From positions 1-30,224 of IMG/VR virus record IMGVR_UViG_3300017708_002878: 30,224 nucleotides of DNA; one strand, written 5' to 3'. Both the position numbers and the translations under genes were made by a program. The DNA comes from a virus. Positions 30,071-30,224 of this stretch are shown here, in pieces. Position 1 is the stretch's first letter, and the number at the start of each line of letters is the position of its first letter. The notes below the pieces were generated by a model that saw only the letters and a list, made by a program, of their open reading frames with translations, did not search any database and was not told where the DNA came from.

Positions 30071-30224
30071 TTACTGAATCCCGTCTTAGAGAAATAGTTA
30101 GAGAATCGTTGAGAGATTGGTTCAAAAAAGAAGACTGGGTAAAAATTAATACTGCTGGTACAATTGAGGGGCCCTGTGGTACAATGGATAAAAAAGAACC
30201 TACTCAAAGATGTTTACCTCGTAA
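30067..30224 (+). CDS. DUF5872-like protein, N-terminal part (3' end outside window)
   Basis: An ATG overlapping the previous stop codon by four bases opens a frame that runs off the window; 52 residues are visible. Residues 6-20 are another recurrent helix (RLREIVRESLRDWFKK). Then comes WVKINTAGTIEGPCGTMDKK with a later RCLPR, which resembles the Cys-containing module annotated as DUF5872 in phage and giant-virus proteins. Function unknown. The shared helix and Cys module tie it to the preceding genes. Confidence 0.55.
   Translation, partial: MITESRLREIVRESLRDWFKKEDWVKINTAGTIEGPCGTMDKKEPTQRCLPR

Noticed and set aside
1-30224. tRNA genes, integrase, transposase or lysogeny module
   Set aside because: No cloverleaf-like sequence, recombinase motif or repressor was seen; the window reads as a virulent phage structural region.

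Overview
The window is part of the genome of a T4-like (contractile-tailed) phage, almost certainly infecting a member of the Bacteroidetes. It is very AT-rich, every supported gene lies on the plus strand, and genes are packed with overlaps or gaps of a few bases. Phage identity rests on recognisable T4-type proteins: baseplate wedge gp25 and gp6, a spike/hub OB-fold protein, a late sigma factor of the gp55 type and a gp61-type primase. The host inference rests on two sequence features: almost no start codon has a Shine-Dalgarno sequence (the upstream bases are simply A/T-rich, as in Bacteroidetes), and the longest intergenic gap carries a TATCTTC element resembling the Bacteroidetes -7 box (TAnnTTTG). 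No tRNA, CRISPR array, insertion sequence or integrase was seen.

Layout. 1-487: end of a DUF932-type gene and a strong intrinsic terminator. 511-2545: an adhesin-like protein with a GH54-arabinofuranosidase-like segment and three small unknowns. 2565-4671: a unit behind the host-like promoter with an HD phosphohydrolase, a small membrane protein and the gp55-like sigma factor. 4705-8886: baseplate spike/hub and a very charged 862-residue protein that may be a tape measure. 8925-20127: baseplate wedge genes (gp25, gp6), a DNRLRE-like protein and a 2164-residue tail/baseplate protein with a LamG-like domain. 20165-24952: three virion proteins (two of them paralogues), a GIY-YIG-like nuclease, a primase and a PD-(D/E)XK nuclease. 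24964-30224: a P-loop kinase, a 789-residue fusion of nucleotidyltransferase, zinc-protease-like and HAD-nucleotidase domains, a zinc-ribbon protein, and small proteins carrying recurrent helical and Cys modules.

The most interesting system-level signal is regulatory. The 9-mer TATTTATAA occurs just upstream of seven genes, in nearly every larger intergenic gap, and divides the window into transcription units. The exception is the gap in front of the sigma-factor unit, which instead has the host-like promoter. This suggests that the host polymerase reads the phage sigma gene, and that the sigma factor then reads the virion genes from a motif which is the reverse complement of the classical T4 late promoter TATAAATA. 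The second candidate system is the 3' module (24964-30224), which looks like a set of mosaic proteins, possibly virion cargo, sharing a short LKEIIKE-type helix and possible prohead-protease sites between domains. Both ideas are inferences from sequence reading alone.
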